From Bacteroides intestinalis (GTDB lineage: Bacteria; Bacteroidota; Bacteroidia; Bacteroidales; Bacteroidaceae): a stretch of 64,000 nucleotides of DNA. Of this stretch, positions 1-9,553 are shown in pieces (position 1 is the first letter of the stretch; every line of letters starts with the position of its first letter). Both the position numbers and the translations under genes were made by a program. Where the stretch lies: positions 404,902 to 468,901 of the forward strand of contig NZ_CABJDN010000006.1 of assembly GCF_902364365.1 (NCBI RefSeq), written 5' to 3'. The notes under the pieces were generated by a model. It was not told where the DNA came from. It searched no databases and saw only the letters and a list, made by a program, of their open reading frames with translations.

Positions 1-1
1 T

Positions 2-844
2 GCCGGTTTCTTTGAAGTTTTCGGCATTCATGACGTGAATGGAAAACAGATACGCGAACTGGAAAATCCGGCAAAAGATGAGGTTATCCTGACGGAGAAG
101 GTAGCGCAGAAGTTTTTCGGTGGGAAGGAACCGCGCGGCCGGTTGGTAAATACCGGCGAACTGGACGGGACGCCTGTGCTGGCTGTTGCCCCTACTATTC
201 GTGAGAATGATTTTGAACCGGCTACTCCCACGTTCTATATTAAAGCTTCTGGTTCTACGATGGAAGAGCTTTTCGAGTGGTATCGTCCTTCTTCATTGGA
301 ATATTCGCTACGCATGAAACGTGATATGACACAGACTGAGATGGAAGAATGGCTTGCTTCTTTGGGTGAACGGTTGACGTCCGGCAATATCTATGTAAAT
401 GCCGTAACAGGTTTTAAAGAGATGCGTGCCGACCGTATAGATTATGCTATAACGGATTGGCAAATGATACAACTCGTTGTCGCTTTCTTGTTGCTGAATG
501 TGTTTTTTGGTGTTACCGGGACTTTCTGGATGCGTACACAGGCACGCCGTTCGGAAACAGGATTGCGTATGGCTGTCGGTGCGTCGAAGGGGCGGATTGT
601 ATTCTGGCTCAATGCGGAGGGATTATTAATTCTGTTGCTGGCGTTGATTCCTATCATTATTATTGTGCTCAATTTCCACCACATGGATTTATTGAGTGCT
701 AAAGTTCCTTATACGGCAGGTCGTTGGATTGTAGATTTTGCTATTTCATTGGGAGCTCTCGCAATGATGATTGTATTGGGCATTGCGGTGCCGGCACGCT
801 GGATTATGAAAGAGCAACCGGCTGAAGCGTTGCATCACGAATAA
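2..844 (+). CDS. ABC transporter permease, FtsX/MacB type, subtype B (5' partial)
   Basis: The reading frame is already open at base 2, so the N-terminus lies outside the window; a GTG at 35 is internal, because the codons before it read as a typical MacB periplasmic-domain segment (GFFEVFGIHDV). What remains is the end of the periplasmic domain (VAQKFFGGK, VNTGELDG), then three membrane segments at about residues 155-180, 205-225 and 245-265 counting from base 35. Before TM2-TM3 comes the cytoplasmic FtsX signature TFWMRTQARRSETGLRMAVGAS. It ends IMKEQPAEALHHE, the tail shared by all subtype-B permeases of this array. It should pair with a subtype-A permease upstream of the window. No ATPase domain is present, so it depends on a separate ATP-binding subunit. 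Substrate unknown. Confidence 0.9.
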   Translation, partial: AGFFEVFGIHDVNGKQIRELENPAKDEVILTEKVAQKFFGGKEPRGRLVNTGELDGTPVLAVAPTIRENDFEPATPTFYIKASGSTMEELFEWYRPSSLEYSLRMKRDMTQTEMEEWLASLGERLTSGNIYVNAVTGFKEMRADRIDYAITDWQMIQLVVAFLLLNVFFGVTGTFWMRTQARRSETGLRMAVGASKGRIVFWLNAEGLLILLLALIPIIIIVLNFHHMDLLSAKVPYTAGRWIVDFAISLGALAMMIVLGIAVPARWIMKEQPAEALHHE

Positions 845-868
845 ATAAACTACTTAATATATTCAGGG

Positions 869-2185
869 ATGGTAAAAATCTATTTGAAGCAAGCATGGGT
901 CTTGTTGAAGCAGAATCCGCTTTTCAGTACTCTTTACATAGTCGGTACAGGGCTGGCTATTGCTATGACTATGATTGTAGCCGTGATTTACTACGTCAAG
1001 GTAGCCCCGGTTTATCCAGAGTTGAATCGCATGCAAACGCTTTATCTGACTTCTGCAAGATTTCAAAAAGGAACGGAGCAGAATAAACAGACTTTTCAAT
1101 GGGCCGTTTCCTATCAGGCATTACAAGAGTGGTTTTATCCGTTGAAGAATGCTGAGGTTGTTTCGGGGGTTATGAATAACAGGTCAGATGACAATTATAT
1201 TCAACCGGCCGACCGTAGCGGGGATTTTACAGTAAGTTTAAAGTTGGTTGACCCGAATTTCTTTTGCATCTATCCATTTTATTTTTCGGAAGGTAAGGCT
1301 TTTACTACATCTGACCTTGAAAGCGGTATCTGTACGGCTGTCATAACAGAAGAACTGGCCCGTCGCCTGTTTGGCATGACCGAAGGTGTGGTGGGACGCT
1401 CGTTTAGTTTGGATTATGTCAATTATCGAGTTTGTGGTGTTGTGCGTAGTGCAAGTTATCTGACTTCGGATTCTTATGCGCAGGTCTATATCCCTTATAG
1501 TGTAATTCCTAAATATCGTGACTCCAATTATGGAATACCTTATCTAGGTGCATTTGGCGTTACTTTTCTTGTAAAGGACGATGCGCAAGCTGAAGCGTTG
1601 CGTGCCGAAATTCAGGAAATTGTCCGTAAGGAAAATCTGTTGCATGCGGATGAGTGGCAGGTGAATCTTTGGGAACAACCTACATCCCATTTGCAGCGAT
1701 TGTTTAAACCTTATCCTAGTATGACTACCGGTGTATGGGCACAGATACGCTATCTTCTTTTAATATTGCTGGTGCTCCTGCTGGTTCCTGCCTTGAATCT
1801 GAGTGGGATGATAGCGAGTCGTATGGAAAGCCGCTTGTCGGAAATGGGAGTGCGTAAGTCATTCGGTGCCGGCCGTGGCGGATTGCTTTCACAAGTGATG
1901 TGGGAGAATCTCTTATTGACATTGTTGGGTGGTATATTGGGATTATTGTTGGCGTGGTTTGCTCTGTATACTTGTCGTGAGTGGGTATTTATGATATTGG
2001 AAGACTGGGCCGAACCGGTTCCGGAAGGAGTGAATGTGCTGGTTTCCGGGGAGGTGCTGTTTGCCCCGGTGGTATTTGCTGTTGCTCTTTTGTTCTGTAT
2101 CTTGCTGAATTTATTATCAGCGTTGATTCCGGCATGGTATGCGTTACGGAAGCCGATTGTGTATTCACTGAATGAAAAAAGATAA
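869..2185 (+). CDS. ABC transporter permease, FtsX/MacB type, subtype A
   Basis: A 438-residue protein with one N-terminal membrane helix (about residues 18-45), a periplasmic MacB-like core domain of roughly 240 residues, and three C-terminal helices near residues 290-315, 345-370 and 400-430. The FtsX signature after TM2 reads SRMESRLSEMGVRKSFGAG. The N-terminus KQAWVLLKQNPLFSTLYIVG defines what I call subtype A in this array. It starts 24 bases after the preceding subtype-B gene and is followed 5 bases later by another B gene, consistent with one transcript. MacB-family permeases normally act as dimers that transmit force from a cytoplasmic ATPase to the periplasm. Here the dimer may be an A-B heterodimer (inference). 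Nothing in the sequence identifies the cargo. Confidence 0.92.
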   Translation: MVKIYLKQAWVLLKQNPLFSTLYIVGTGLAIAMTMIVAVIYYVKVAPVYPELNRMQTLYLTSARFQKGTEQNKQTFQWAVSYQALQEWFYPLKNAEVVSGVMNNRSDDNYIQPADRSGDFTVSLKLVDPNFFCIYPFYFSEGKAFTTSDLESGICTAVITEELARRLFGMTEGVVGRSFSLDYVNYRVCGVVRSASYLTSDSYAQVYIPYSVIPKYRDSNYGIPYLGAFGVTFLVKDDAQAEALRAEIQEIVRKENLLHADEWQVNLWEQPTSHLQRLFKPYPSMTTGVWAQIRYLLLILLVLLLVPALNLSGMIASRMESRLSEMGVRKSFGAGRGGLLSQVMWENLLLTLLGGILGLLLAWFALYTCREWVFMILEDWAEPVPEGVNVLVSGEVLFAPVVFAVALLFCILLNLLSALIPAWYALRKPIVYSLNEKR

Positions 2186-2190
2186 AGACT

Positions 2191-3486
2191 ATGCTGAAAC
2201 TTATATTAAAGAACCTGTGGGCACGCCGTCGCCGTAATGGCTGGTTACTGGCGGAATTGATTCTGGTCAGTATTGTTACGTGGATTATCCTTGACCCGGT
2301 TATCGTGATGACGTATGACCGTAGTATTCCTTTAGGTTATGATACTGACCGCCTTTGTTTTGTTACTCTCAGTACCTTGCAGCCACAAGCGCCCGGTTAT
2401 AATGAAGAGGCTGAGGATTCGGCTATGATTATGAAATCTTACTTTAATATGACACGATTGGTAAAGGACTATCCCGGCATAGAATCAGCTGCTCCGGTAT
2501 TGGGTTTCGCTTATCCCAATTCGACGGGGAATAGCAATACAGCCATCCGTGCGGAAGGTGATACCTTGGATTTGCCGGTAATGATTATGGAGTTTATACC
2601 TCATACGAATTTCTTCGAAACTTATGGCTTTCGCTCCGAACGAGGCAGAACCCCAGCAGAATTATCGGATTATGACTATACGGAAAATGACATCGTATTG
2701 ACAGAAAATACGGCTGAACATTTGTTCCACACTAAAAATGCGGGTAATAAGCGTTGTTGGTCTAAAGAGGGGAACGATACAATTTATTCACCGGTTATCG
2801 GTGTAGTGGGAAACTTTAAAGCAACCAGCGATTCCCGTCCGGCTCCTGTCATTTTTCGTCCTTTGATATCTATTGATATGGAAGATGCTTACGATGATAT
2901 GCGGATATTGCTTCGTTTGAAAGAGAATGTGAGTATGAAGCGTTTCTTGCATGATTTTCAACCGTGGATGGTGAAAGAGTTGCGGGTCGGTAATCTTTTT
3001 GCCCGTAACGTTCGGTCTTATGAAGCATTGATAACGAAAAATGAGTCTTATGATGTTACCCCGCTGTATCGGCGTAATCTGGCAATGGCGGCATTTTTTT
3101 TAATTAATCTTTGCTTGGGTGTTATCGGTACTTTCTGGTTACAGACACGTACTCGTCGCGAAGAAGTGGGGGTTATGCTTTCCTTTGGCGGTACGCCGGG
3201 ATATATTGTCCGCTTGTTGATGGGTGAAGGAACAGTGCTGACGTTTGTAGCTGTATTGACAGGCTGCTTGCTTTATTTGCAATATGCTGTTAAAGAAGGA
3301 CTGGAGAGAGGTAACAACTGGAGGCAAATTATTGATGAATGTTGGATCACGGATTTCGCGCAGCATTTCCTCATCGTATCATTCATTGTTTTCTTTATTC
3401 TGTTGGCGGTGGTATTGATCGGGATCTATATTCCTGCCCGTAAGATTAGTCGTATCCCACCGACAGAGGCATTACGTGACGAATAA
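2191..3486 (+). CDS. ABC transporter permease, FtsX/MacB type, subtype B
   Basis: A 431-residue permease of the second type: it begins with a basic stretch (ARRRRNGWLLAEL) and a TM helix ending WIILDPV. An extracytoplasmic domain with the motif AEHLFHTKNAG follows, then TM2 with NLCLGVIGTFWLQTRTRRE and two more helices. The C-terminus is IPARKISRIPPTEALRDE. The start codon lies 5 bases after the upstream stop, so translation is probably coupled with the gene at 869. The residues just after TM2 (EEVGVMLSFGGTPG) match the coupling-helix region of FtsX-like domains, which contacts the ATPase. No nucleotide-binding domain is encoded. Confidence 0.92.
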   Translation: MLKLILKNLWARRRRNGWLLAELILVSIVTWIILDPVIVMTYDRSIPLGYDTDRLCFVTLSTLQPQAPGYNEEAEDSAMIMKSYFNMTRLVKDYPGIESAAPVLGFAYPNSTGNSNTAIRAEGDTLDLPVMIMEFIPHTNFFETYGFRSERGRTPAELSDYDYTENDIVLTENTAEHLFHTKNAGNKRCWSKEGNDTIYSPVIGVVGNFKATSDSRPAPVIFRPLISIDMEDAYDDMRILLRLKENVSMKRFLHDFQPWMVKELRVGNLFARNVRSYEALITKNESYDVTPLYRRNLAMAAFFLINLCLGVIGTFWLQTRTRREEVGVMLSFGGTPGYIVRLLMGEGTVLTFVAVLTGCLLYLQYAVKEGLERGNNWRQIIDECWITDFAQHFLIVSFIVFFILLAVVLIGIYIPARKISRIPPTEALRDE

Positions 3487-3504
3487 TAAAAATATGACTA
3501 TACT

Positions 3505-4794
3505 ATGATTAAACTTTATCTGAAACAGGCCTGGACGCTGATAAAGCAGCATCGTCTCTTTACTGGTATCTATGTGGTGGGTACAGGGCTTTCAATAGCT
3601 CTTTCCATGACAATGTTTATCATCTTCTACGTAAAGTTTGCAGCTATATATCCGGAGTATAACCGCGACCGGATGATAGTGCTGAAAATGATGAAATCTT
3701 ATCCCAAGAATGATGACAAGAGTTGGAACTGTTCCGGTGTCAGTTATGATGTCGTGAAGATGTTGCAGGACTTGCCACACCTGAATGCTATTGGTGCCAC
3801 ATCAAGTAACTATCGCGAAAATTATGTGGAGGTTCCGGATAATAATGAGCCTATAGGTATTGCTCCGCTTTATACGGATACAGGATTTTGGCAGGTCTTT
3901 ACATTTCATTTCCTGTACGGCAAGCCTTTTACACAAGCAGATGTCGATGCAAAACGCAGGGAAGTGGTTGTTCCGGTAAGTTTGGCGAGGCGATTGTTTG
4001 CTGTGGATGATGTTGTAGGCAGATATTTTAAAATGGATGCGCAGGAATACCGGATTTGCGGTGTGGTTGACGATGTTTCTGCTGCTACACCTTCTTCCGT
4101 TGGAGATATATGGATGCCGATAACGCTTAATTCCTGGATTGTATCGGACAATACAGGAAAATTGGTAGGCAATGCGCAAATATACATGACGGCACCTACG
4201 GCTGCGGATAAAGAAGTTTTGAAGGAAGAAGTGCGTGAGGTTTTCCGAAAATTCAATCTTGCAGCTCCTAAATATATGAATGACCTTATGGGGCAACCTG
4301 ATGATTACTGGACCAGTACATTCCGGGTGAATTCATGCGGAGCTCCCGATCTGGCATCCGAGTTGAGAGTATATCTTTATATGTTGCTTGCTCTGCTTTT
4401 CATCCCTGCTATGAACCTGAGCGGTATGATGTCTTCGCGTATGGACGAACGACTTGCTGAGTTGGGTGTACGCAAAACCTATGGCGCGACTAACGGAAGC
4501 CTTATCGGACAAGTGCTGTGGGAAAATCTTCTGCTTACCTGCATCGGCGGTTTGCTCGGCCTGCTGATTTCTTATCTGATTGTGCTGACGGCGAGTGATT
4601 GGATACTGACCCTTTTTGACAGTTATACGGATGTTGAGAAGACTCCTTTCCTTTCATTTGAGATGCTTTTCAATCCGATGGTTTTCTGTACGGCATTCGG
4701 ACTTTGTGTGTTGCTTAATCTCATATCCGCACTTATTCCTGCGGTATGGGCATTGCGCCGTACTATTACTCAGTCGTTGAACTCTAAACGTTAA
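3505..4794 (+). CDS. ABC transporter permease, FtsX/MacB type, subtype A
   Basis: A 429-residue protein clearly paralogous to the permease at 869: KQAWTLIKQHRLFTGIYVVG at the N-terminus, SSRMDERLAELGVRKTYGAT after TM2, and the ending ALRRTITQSLNSKR. Periplasmic-domain landmarks are FTFHFLYGKPFTQADVDA, which includes the strand-turn conserved in MacB_PCD domains, and VSLARRLFAVDDVVG. Spacing to neighbours is 18 bases upstream and 6 downstream. The two long antisense frames over this gene have no promoter or family features and are shadows. Divergence from the 869 paralogue is concentrated in the periplasmic domain, as expected if partners or substrates differ (inference). Confidence 0.92.
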   Translation: MIKLYLKQAWTLIKQHRLFTGIYVVGTGLSIALSMTMFIIFYVKFAAIYPEYNRDRMIVLKMMKSYPKNDDKSWNCSGVSYDVVKMLQDLPHLNAIGATSSNYRENYVEVPDNNEPIGIAPLYTDTGFWQVFTFHFLYGKPFTQADVDAKRREVVVPVSLARRLFAVDDVVGRYFKMDAQEYRICGVVDDVSAATPSSVGDIWMPITLNSWIVSDNTGKLVGNAQIYMTAPTAADKEVLKEEVREVFRKFNLAAPKYMNDLMGQPDDYWTSTFRVNSCGAPDLASELRVYLYMLLALLFIPAMNLSGMMSSRMDERLAELGVRKTYGATNGSLIGQVLWENLLLTCIGGLLGLLISYLIVLTASDWILTLFDSYTDVEKTPFLSFEMLFNPMVFCTAFGLCVLLNLISALIPAVWALRRTITQSLNSKR

Positions 4795-4800
4795 TATGCT

Positions 4801-6087
4801 ATGATGAAGATAATAAGACATCAGTTATGGAATCAATGTCGGCAGAATGGATGGATATTTGTAGAACTGGTTGTCGTGAGCTTTTTCCTTTGGACGGTAA
4901 TTGATCCTATTTATGTGTTGACGTCTAATCTCGCTATTGCTCCCGGCTATGATGAGGAACGGGCATACGCTCTTTATATGGACTACTATGACGAACAGCA
5001 TGGCAACTATGACAAGTCGCAGGACAGTACTGCCATCAAACAGGAAAACCTGTATCGCATCACCCGTCTGGTGAAGAACTGTCCCGAAGTGGAAAGTTTT
5101 GCCTTGGTGACTAATGCAAGTTTTCCAAATTGTAATTCGTGGAATGGCGGAGAGTACTTTAATGATACTATAAAGGTACATTCTCAATACTACCAATTCA
5201 TACAGACAGAAGGTGGTGATGTATTTCGTACATTCGGTATGAAGGATGCCAAAAGTGGTGAAATAATGTCCCTGCCGGAAGACTGTGCCGCCCGTGAGGG
5301 AGTCTTTGTTTCAGAACGTATGGCAAACGACCTCTTCGGTACTACGGATGCGGTAGGTAAGAAAGTGAGGTATTATGACAGTACCTATCACGAGGTAATG
5401 GGAGTGTTGCAGGACTATAAACACCGGATTAATGAACAGCCGGGTAACTTGCTGATAGAGGTAGATGGCAAGATTCCGGGCTATAAATGGATTCAGCGGA
5501 TGTATATGGTGACTTTCCGGTTAAAGCCGAATGTGGATGTTGCTGCTTTTGAGAAACGTTTCAAAGCGGAAGTAGTTCCACAACTCAACGTTGGTAATTT
5601 CTATTTTACGAAGTTAGGACGTTTTACAGATATCCGTCGCAAATATGAAAATGAGAGTGGAGTGACGAATACCTTGCGTCTGCAATATTCACTGGCGGGG
5701 TTTGCCTTGTTGTGTGTATTCCTCGGTATGGTGGGCACATTCTGGATACGTTGTAATGCGCGGAGACAGGACATCGGATTGATGCGGAGTATGGGGGCTA
5801 CCCAAAAAGGTATCTGTAATCAGTTCCTTATGGAAGCATGGTTGTTGGTGACGATAGCATTTATCGTTTCTCTGCCGTTAACAATACATCGTGTCTATAT
5901 GTCCGGCTTTGCTAATCCTACTGAGAATGGAAATCCCGATTACTGGCAAAATCAGCCGTATACGCACTTCTCTATAGTCAGCATATTGACTTATGTGATA
6001 TTACTTGTTATTGCTTTATTGGGTACTTATGCACCCGTCACTCGGGCAGCGAAGATATTGCCTGCTGAGGCTTTGCGTGACGAATAG
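4801..6087 (+). CDS. ABC transporter permease, FtsX/MacB type, subtype B
   Basis: A 428-residue subtype-B permease. Two ATG codons are adjacent (4801 and 4804); either may be used. Landmarks are RQNGWIFVELVVVSFFLWTV in the first helix, SERMANDLFGTTDAVGKKV in the periplasmic domain, LGMVGTFWIRCNARRQDIG after TM2, and the tail AAKILPAEALRDE. This is the last gene before a 174-base gap, so it may end a first transcriptional block or be read through to the ATPase gene at 6262. No convincing terminator or TAnnTTTG promoter box was found in that gap; only a weak ATATG/CATAT hairpin is visible around 6165-6190. Confidence 0.92.
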   Translation: MMKIIRHQLWNQCRQNGWIFVELVVVSFFLWTVIDPIYVLTSNLAIAPGYDEERAYALYMDYYDEQHGNYDKSQDSTAIKQENLYRITRLVKNCPEVESFALVTNASFPNCNSWNGGEYFNDTIKVHSQYYQFIQTEGGDVFRTFGMKDAKSGEIMSLPEDCAAREGVFVSERMANDLFGTTDAVGKKVRYYDSTYHEVMGVLQDYKHRINEQPGNLLIEVDGKIPGYKWIQRMYMVTFRLKPNVDVAAFEKRFKAEVVPQLNVGNFYFTKLGRFTDIRRKYENESGVTNTLRLQYSLAGFALLCVFLGMVGTFWIRCNARRQDIGLMRSMGATQKGICNQFLMEAWLLVTIAFIVSLPLTIHRVYMSGFANPTENGNPDYWQNQPYTHFSIVSILTYVILLVIALLGTYAPVTRAAKILPAEALRDE

Positions 6088-6261
6088 GATAGAAGCGGAC
6101 AACTGAAAACGAACAGGGTGTTCATTTTCGGACACATGCTTGTGAACTTAATTAGCTGATAATGAGTATATGTCTTTTTTGGCATATCATTTGATTAATA
6201 TATGTGAAGAACAAATAAATTACGAATTGAATCAATTAATAACAATTAAATACTTACCATT

Positions 6262-6927
6262 ATGATTAAATTGACTGAGATAAACAAGATTTATCGTACG
6301 AATGAGATTGAAACCGTGGCATTGGAAAATGTGAACCTTGAAGTTGAAAAAGGAGAATTCCTCAGTATCATGGGACCTTCCGGTTGCGGAAAATCCACAT
6401 TGCTGAATATTGTAGGGCTTTTGGATGCTCCGACGAGCGGGATAATTGAGATCGACGGTACTCGTACGGATGGTATGAAGGATAAGCAATTGGCTGCTTT
6501 CCGTAATAAGAAGCTGGGTTTTGTGTTTCAGTCTTTCCATTTGATTAACTCATTGAATGTGCTTGATAATGTAGAACTTCCTTTATTGTATAGAAAGGTT
6601 TCTGCAAAGGAACGCCGCCATTTGGCAGAAGAGGTGCTGGCGAAGGTTGGTTTGAGTCATCGTATGCGTCACATGCCTACACAACTCTCCGGTGGTCAGT
6701 GTCAGCGTGTAGCTATTGCCCGTGCTATTATTGGTAATCCTGAGATCATCCTTGCCGATGAGCCGACCGGTAACCTGGACTCTAAGATGGGTGCTGAGGT
6801 AATGGAACTGTTGCATCAGTTGAATAAGGAAGACGGGCGTACAATCGTAATGGTAACCCATAATGAGGAGCAGGCTAAACAGACCAGTCGTACGGTACGC
6901 TTCTTCGACGGACGCCAGGTAGAATAA
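6262..6927 (+). CDS. ABC transporter ATP-binding protein, LolD/MacB-N family
   Basis: A 221-residue cytoplasmic ATPase, the usual length for LolD-type subunits. Visible motifs: Walker A GPSGCGKST (38-46), Q-loop Q90 in GFVFQSF, signature LSGGQ (142-146), Walker B IILADEP (162-168), D-loop NLDS and switch His200 in MVTHNEE. The family energises FtsX/MacB permeases that move lipoproteins, peptides or drugs across or within the envelope. It is the only ATPase encoded with the thirteen permeases in this window and sits in the middle of them, so it probably serves several permease pairs (inference). The start is ATG after a 174-base intergenic stretch; the next permease follows after 30 bases. Confidence 0.96.
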   Translation: MIKLTEINKIYRTNEIETVALENVNLEVEKGEFLSIMGPSGCGKSTLLNIVGLLDAPTSGIIEIDGTRTDGMKDKQLAAFRNKKLGFVFQSFHLINSLNVLDNVELPLLYRKVSAKERRHLAEEVLAKVGLSHRMRHMPTQLSGGQCQRVAIARAIIGNPEIILADEPTGNLDSKMGAEVMELLHQLNKEDGRTIVMVTHNEEQAKQTSRTVRFFDGRQVE

Positions 6928-6957
6928 ATAAATTGTAATTTGTAACTCGTAATTATT

Positions 6958-8235
6958 ATGATGCAAACTATTCGTCAAGCCTTTACGATTCTGAGGCAGA
7001 ATCCGTTGCTGAGCACTATATCCATATTGGGTACGGCTTTTGCCATTACCATGATTATGGCTATCGTGATTACCTGGCAGACGAAGTATGCTGACTTGGA
7101 ACCGGAGGTGAACCGCAGTCGATGTCTGTATTTCTCTGCCATGCATATGCAGGGAAAGGAGAATAAGGATTGGAACAATTATAATGCCCCTTCAGCTGCT
7201 TTCATGAAAGAGTGTATACAGCCGCTTTCTGAAGTGGAAGCTTGCACTGCATTCACTAAGACAAATGTAGCACTGGTGTCTCTGGCCGATGGAAGCAATC
7301 GCTTGAAGGTGGATGCAGTGAATACTGATCCTGACTTCTGGAAAGTATTCAGTATGCAGTTTCTTGCTGGAAGGGCGCTTACTGAGGCTGATCGGGGAGG
7401 AGACATGCGATCGGTTGTGATCTGCGCTTCTGTGGCCCGAAAACTCTTTGGAACTACGGAGGTTACGGGGCAACAAATATTGCTGAACAGAGAACTGTCG
7501 CGTATCATCGGAGTTGTAAAGGATGTTTCCGTCACCGCTAAGGATGCTTATGCCCAAGTGTGGGGGCTATACCATATTGATGAACTGAAAGTAACCGGCT
7601 ATTGGAGTTATAGTGGCGGAAAGACTATTGCAGTAATGGCACGTACTCCTGATGATTTTCCCGCCATAAAGCAAGGAGTAGAGAAACGGGTGAAGGATAT
7701 CAATGCCGGTATGGAAGAAATGCAGATAGACATTATGGAGCAGCCTGACAATATTGTGGCGCATGTGAACCATGTTTGGGCTAATGTAGGACCGGATCTG
7801 CCGATGCTTTATTTGCAATATGCCATTGCCCTCTTCATCATTCTGCTGGTACCCTCTCTGAATCTTTGCGGACTGAGCAATAGTCGTATGCAACAACGTG
7901 TCAGCGAGTTAGGCGTGCGCAAAGCTTTCGGGGCAACGAATAGCACACTTATCCGCCAGATATTAAATGAAAATCTGGTACTGACATTGATAGGAGGCAT
8001 CGTAGGATTAATATTCAGTTACCTTGCTGTCTACGCTATGCGTACGTGGCTATTCACTAATAGCCAAAATATTGGTACGGCAGGTGATTTTAGTCTGAGC
8101 ATGGACGCATTGTTTAGTCCACTGGTATTTGTGTTGGCTTTTGTCTTCTGTCTGGTGATTAATTTGCTGAGTGCGGGACTACCTGCTTGGCTTGCTGCCC
8201 GTCGTACGATTGTGGATTCATTGAATGATAAATAG
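6958..8235 (+). CDS. ABC transporter permease, FtsX/MacB type, subtype A
   Basis: A 425-residue permease directly downstream of the ATPase gene. It begins MMQTIRQAFTILRQNPLLST (two ATGs at 6958 and 6961) and carries the TM1 stretch ILGTAFAITMIMAIVIT. Periplasmic landmarks are FSMQFLAGRALTEADRGG and SVARKLFGTTEVTGQQ. The post-TM2 signature is NSRMQQRVSELGVRKAFGAT. It ends ARRTIVDSLNDK, the ending typical of subtype A. Its position next to the ATPase makes it and the gene at 8251 the most likely ancestral transporter core (inference). Several antisense frames overlap it without independent support. Confidence 0.92.
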   Translation: MMQTIRQAFTILRQNPLLSTISILGTAFAITMIMAIVITWQTKYADLEPEVNRSRCLYFSAMHMQGKENKDWNNYNAPSAAFMKECIQPLSEVEACTAFTKTNVALVSLADGSNRLKVDAVNTDPDFWKVFSMQFLAGRALTEADRGGDMRSVVICASVARKLFGTTEVTGQQILLNRELSRIIGVVKDVSVTAKDAYAQVWGLYHIDELKVTGYWSYSGGKTIAVMARTPDDFPAIKQGVEKRVKDINAGMEEMQIDIMEQPDNIVAHVNHVWANVGPDLPMLYLQYAIALFIILLVPSLNLCGLSNSRMQQRVSELGVRKAFGATNSTLIRQILNENLVLTLIGGIVGLIFSYLAVYAMRTWLFTNSQNIGTAGDFSLSMDALFSPLVFVLAFVFCLVINLLSAGLPAWLAARRTIVDSLNDK

Positions 8236-8250
8236 AAGGAGAAGAACTTT

Positions 8251-9513
8251 ATGAAATTCATACTACATAATCTACGCATGATTTGGTCTCGCCTACGTAG
8301 CAATGGCTGGGTATTGGCTGAGTTATTTCTGGTGTTCATCGTGATGTGGTTCCTTTGTGACTCACTGGGTTGCCTCAAATATACTTTTTACCGTCCCCTT
8401 GGTTTCAACATTGACCACGTTTACACGCTCACCACGGTTATAGGTGGTCCAACCAATGACACGACGCTGACAAATGCCGACAGATATCTGCGTGCATTGC
8501 AGAAACTGGAGCAAGAACCCAGCGTTGAAGCAGCTACCCTGTGCTACTGGAGTTTGCCGATGAATGGAAGCAACAGTTACAATTCACTGGCTGCGCAAGA
8601 TACTATAGGAGTAAATGCACGTATCATCAACGCTACCGGCGGATACATTAACGTCTTCCGCATGAGCGATGATCCGCAACGTCCCTTTGCGAAGACCCCT
8701 TCGGGATGGGACAATGTGATGCTGAGCCAGGCTGCTTTCGACCGTTTTCAGAAAAGGATGCCAACGTTCTCGCTGGATACACCATTGAGTAAATACGGTG
8801 ACTCTACATCAGTCGTCACGCAGGGTGGAAAGATAGAAGCTTTCAGAACTTATCGCTACGGAAGTGATGCCGTCTGTTTCTTCTATCGCATAGATGAGAA
8901 TCTGATAAAAACACAGTTTACCGATGATTGGGCGCAAATCGTTTTTCGTGTGAAGCCTGTTGCCGATGGCCCCGACTATCGTACAAATTTCATTCGTGAG
9001 ATTGCACCCAGACTGGATGTAGACGATCTGTTTGTAGCCGATGCGGTGCCTTATACTGAGCAACAACTGCAATTTGAAGTCATGAACGGCGATACGGATA
9101 AAGTGAACAGTCAGGCTATCGTTGTGCTCTTCTTACTTGTGAATGTATTTTTGGGGTTAATAGGTACTTTCTGGTTCCGCACGCGCCGCCGTCGCAGTGA
9201 GATCGCCTTACGACTGGCAATGGGGAGTACAAAGAATCAGGTGTTCAGATTACTGGCGGGCGAAGGATTATTGTTGCTGGCATTAGTAACACTGCCTGCC
9301 ATGATTATCTGCTATAATATAGGTATTGCAGAGTTTACCATCGGACGAACGGAACTTATTTCTACCTGGCCGGTAGAGTGGAATTTTGTACGTTTCCTGC
9401 TTGGTTCCTTAGGGGCTTGGTTCCTGATAGCGCTTATGGTGATGGTGGGTATTTGGTTTCCGGCGCGACAGGCGATGAAAATACAGCCGGCTGAAGCTTT
9501 ACATGAAGAATAG
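8251..9513 (+). CDS. ABC transporter permease, FtsX/MacB type, subtype B
   Basis: A 420-residue subtype-B partner of the gene at 6958, starting 15 bases after it. The N-terminal helix reads SNGWVLAELFLVFIVMWFL. The periplasmic domain is slightly shorter than in other B members. TM2 is followed by GTFWFRTRRRRSEIALRLAM and the tail is IPARQAMKIQPAEALHEE-like (here FPARQAMKIQPAEALHEE). The run RTRRRRSE gives a strongly basic cytoplasmic loop, where the ATPase is expected to dock. The next gene, after 40 bases, encodes a secreted GIN-domain protein rather than another permease. Confidence 0.92.
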   Translation: MKFILHNLRMIWSRLRSNGWVLAELFLVFIVMWFLCDSLGCLKYTFYRPLGFNIDHVYTLTTVIGGPTNDTTLTNADRYLRALQKLEQEPSVEAATLCYWSLPMNGSNSYNSLAAQDTIGVNARIINATGGYINVFRMSDDPQRPFAKTPSGWDNVMLSQAAFDRFQKRMPTFSLDTPLSKYGDSTSVVTQGGKIEAFRTYRYGSDAVCFFYRIDENLIKTQFTDDWAQIVFRVKPVADGPDYRTNFIREIAPRLDVDDLFVADAVPYTEQQLQFEVMNGDTDKVNSQAIVVLFLLVNVFLGLIGTFWFRTRRRRSEIALRLAMGSTKNQVFRLLAGEGLLLLALVTLPAMIICYNIGIAEFTIGRTELISTWPVEWNFVRFLLGSLGAWFLIALMVMVGIWFPARQAMKIQPAEALHEE

Positions 9514-9553
9514 AAAAGAGAAATAGTAGAAACAATTTTAAATAGCAAAACTT

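Noticed and set aside
3802..4296. A 164-residue minus-strand frame within a permease
   Set aside because: Antisense shadow of a conserved gene; the overlapping alternative minus frame and lack of motifs give no support.
6160..6195. Terminator between permease 4801 and the ATPase gene
   Set aside because: Only a 5-bp ATATG/CATAT stem with a T-rich loop; too weak to claim, so the array may be one transcript.
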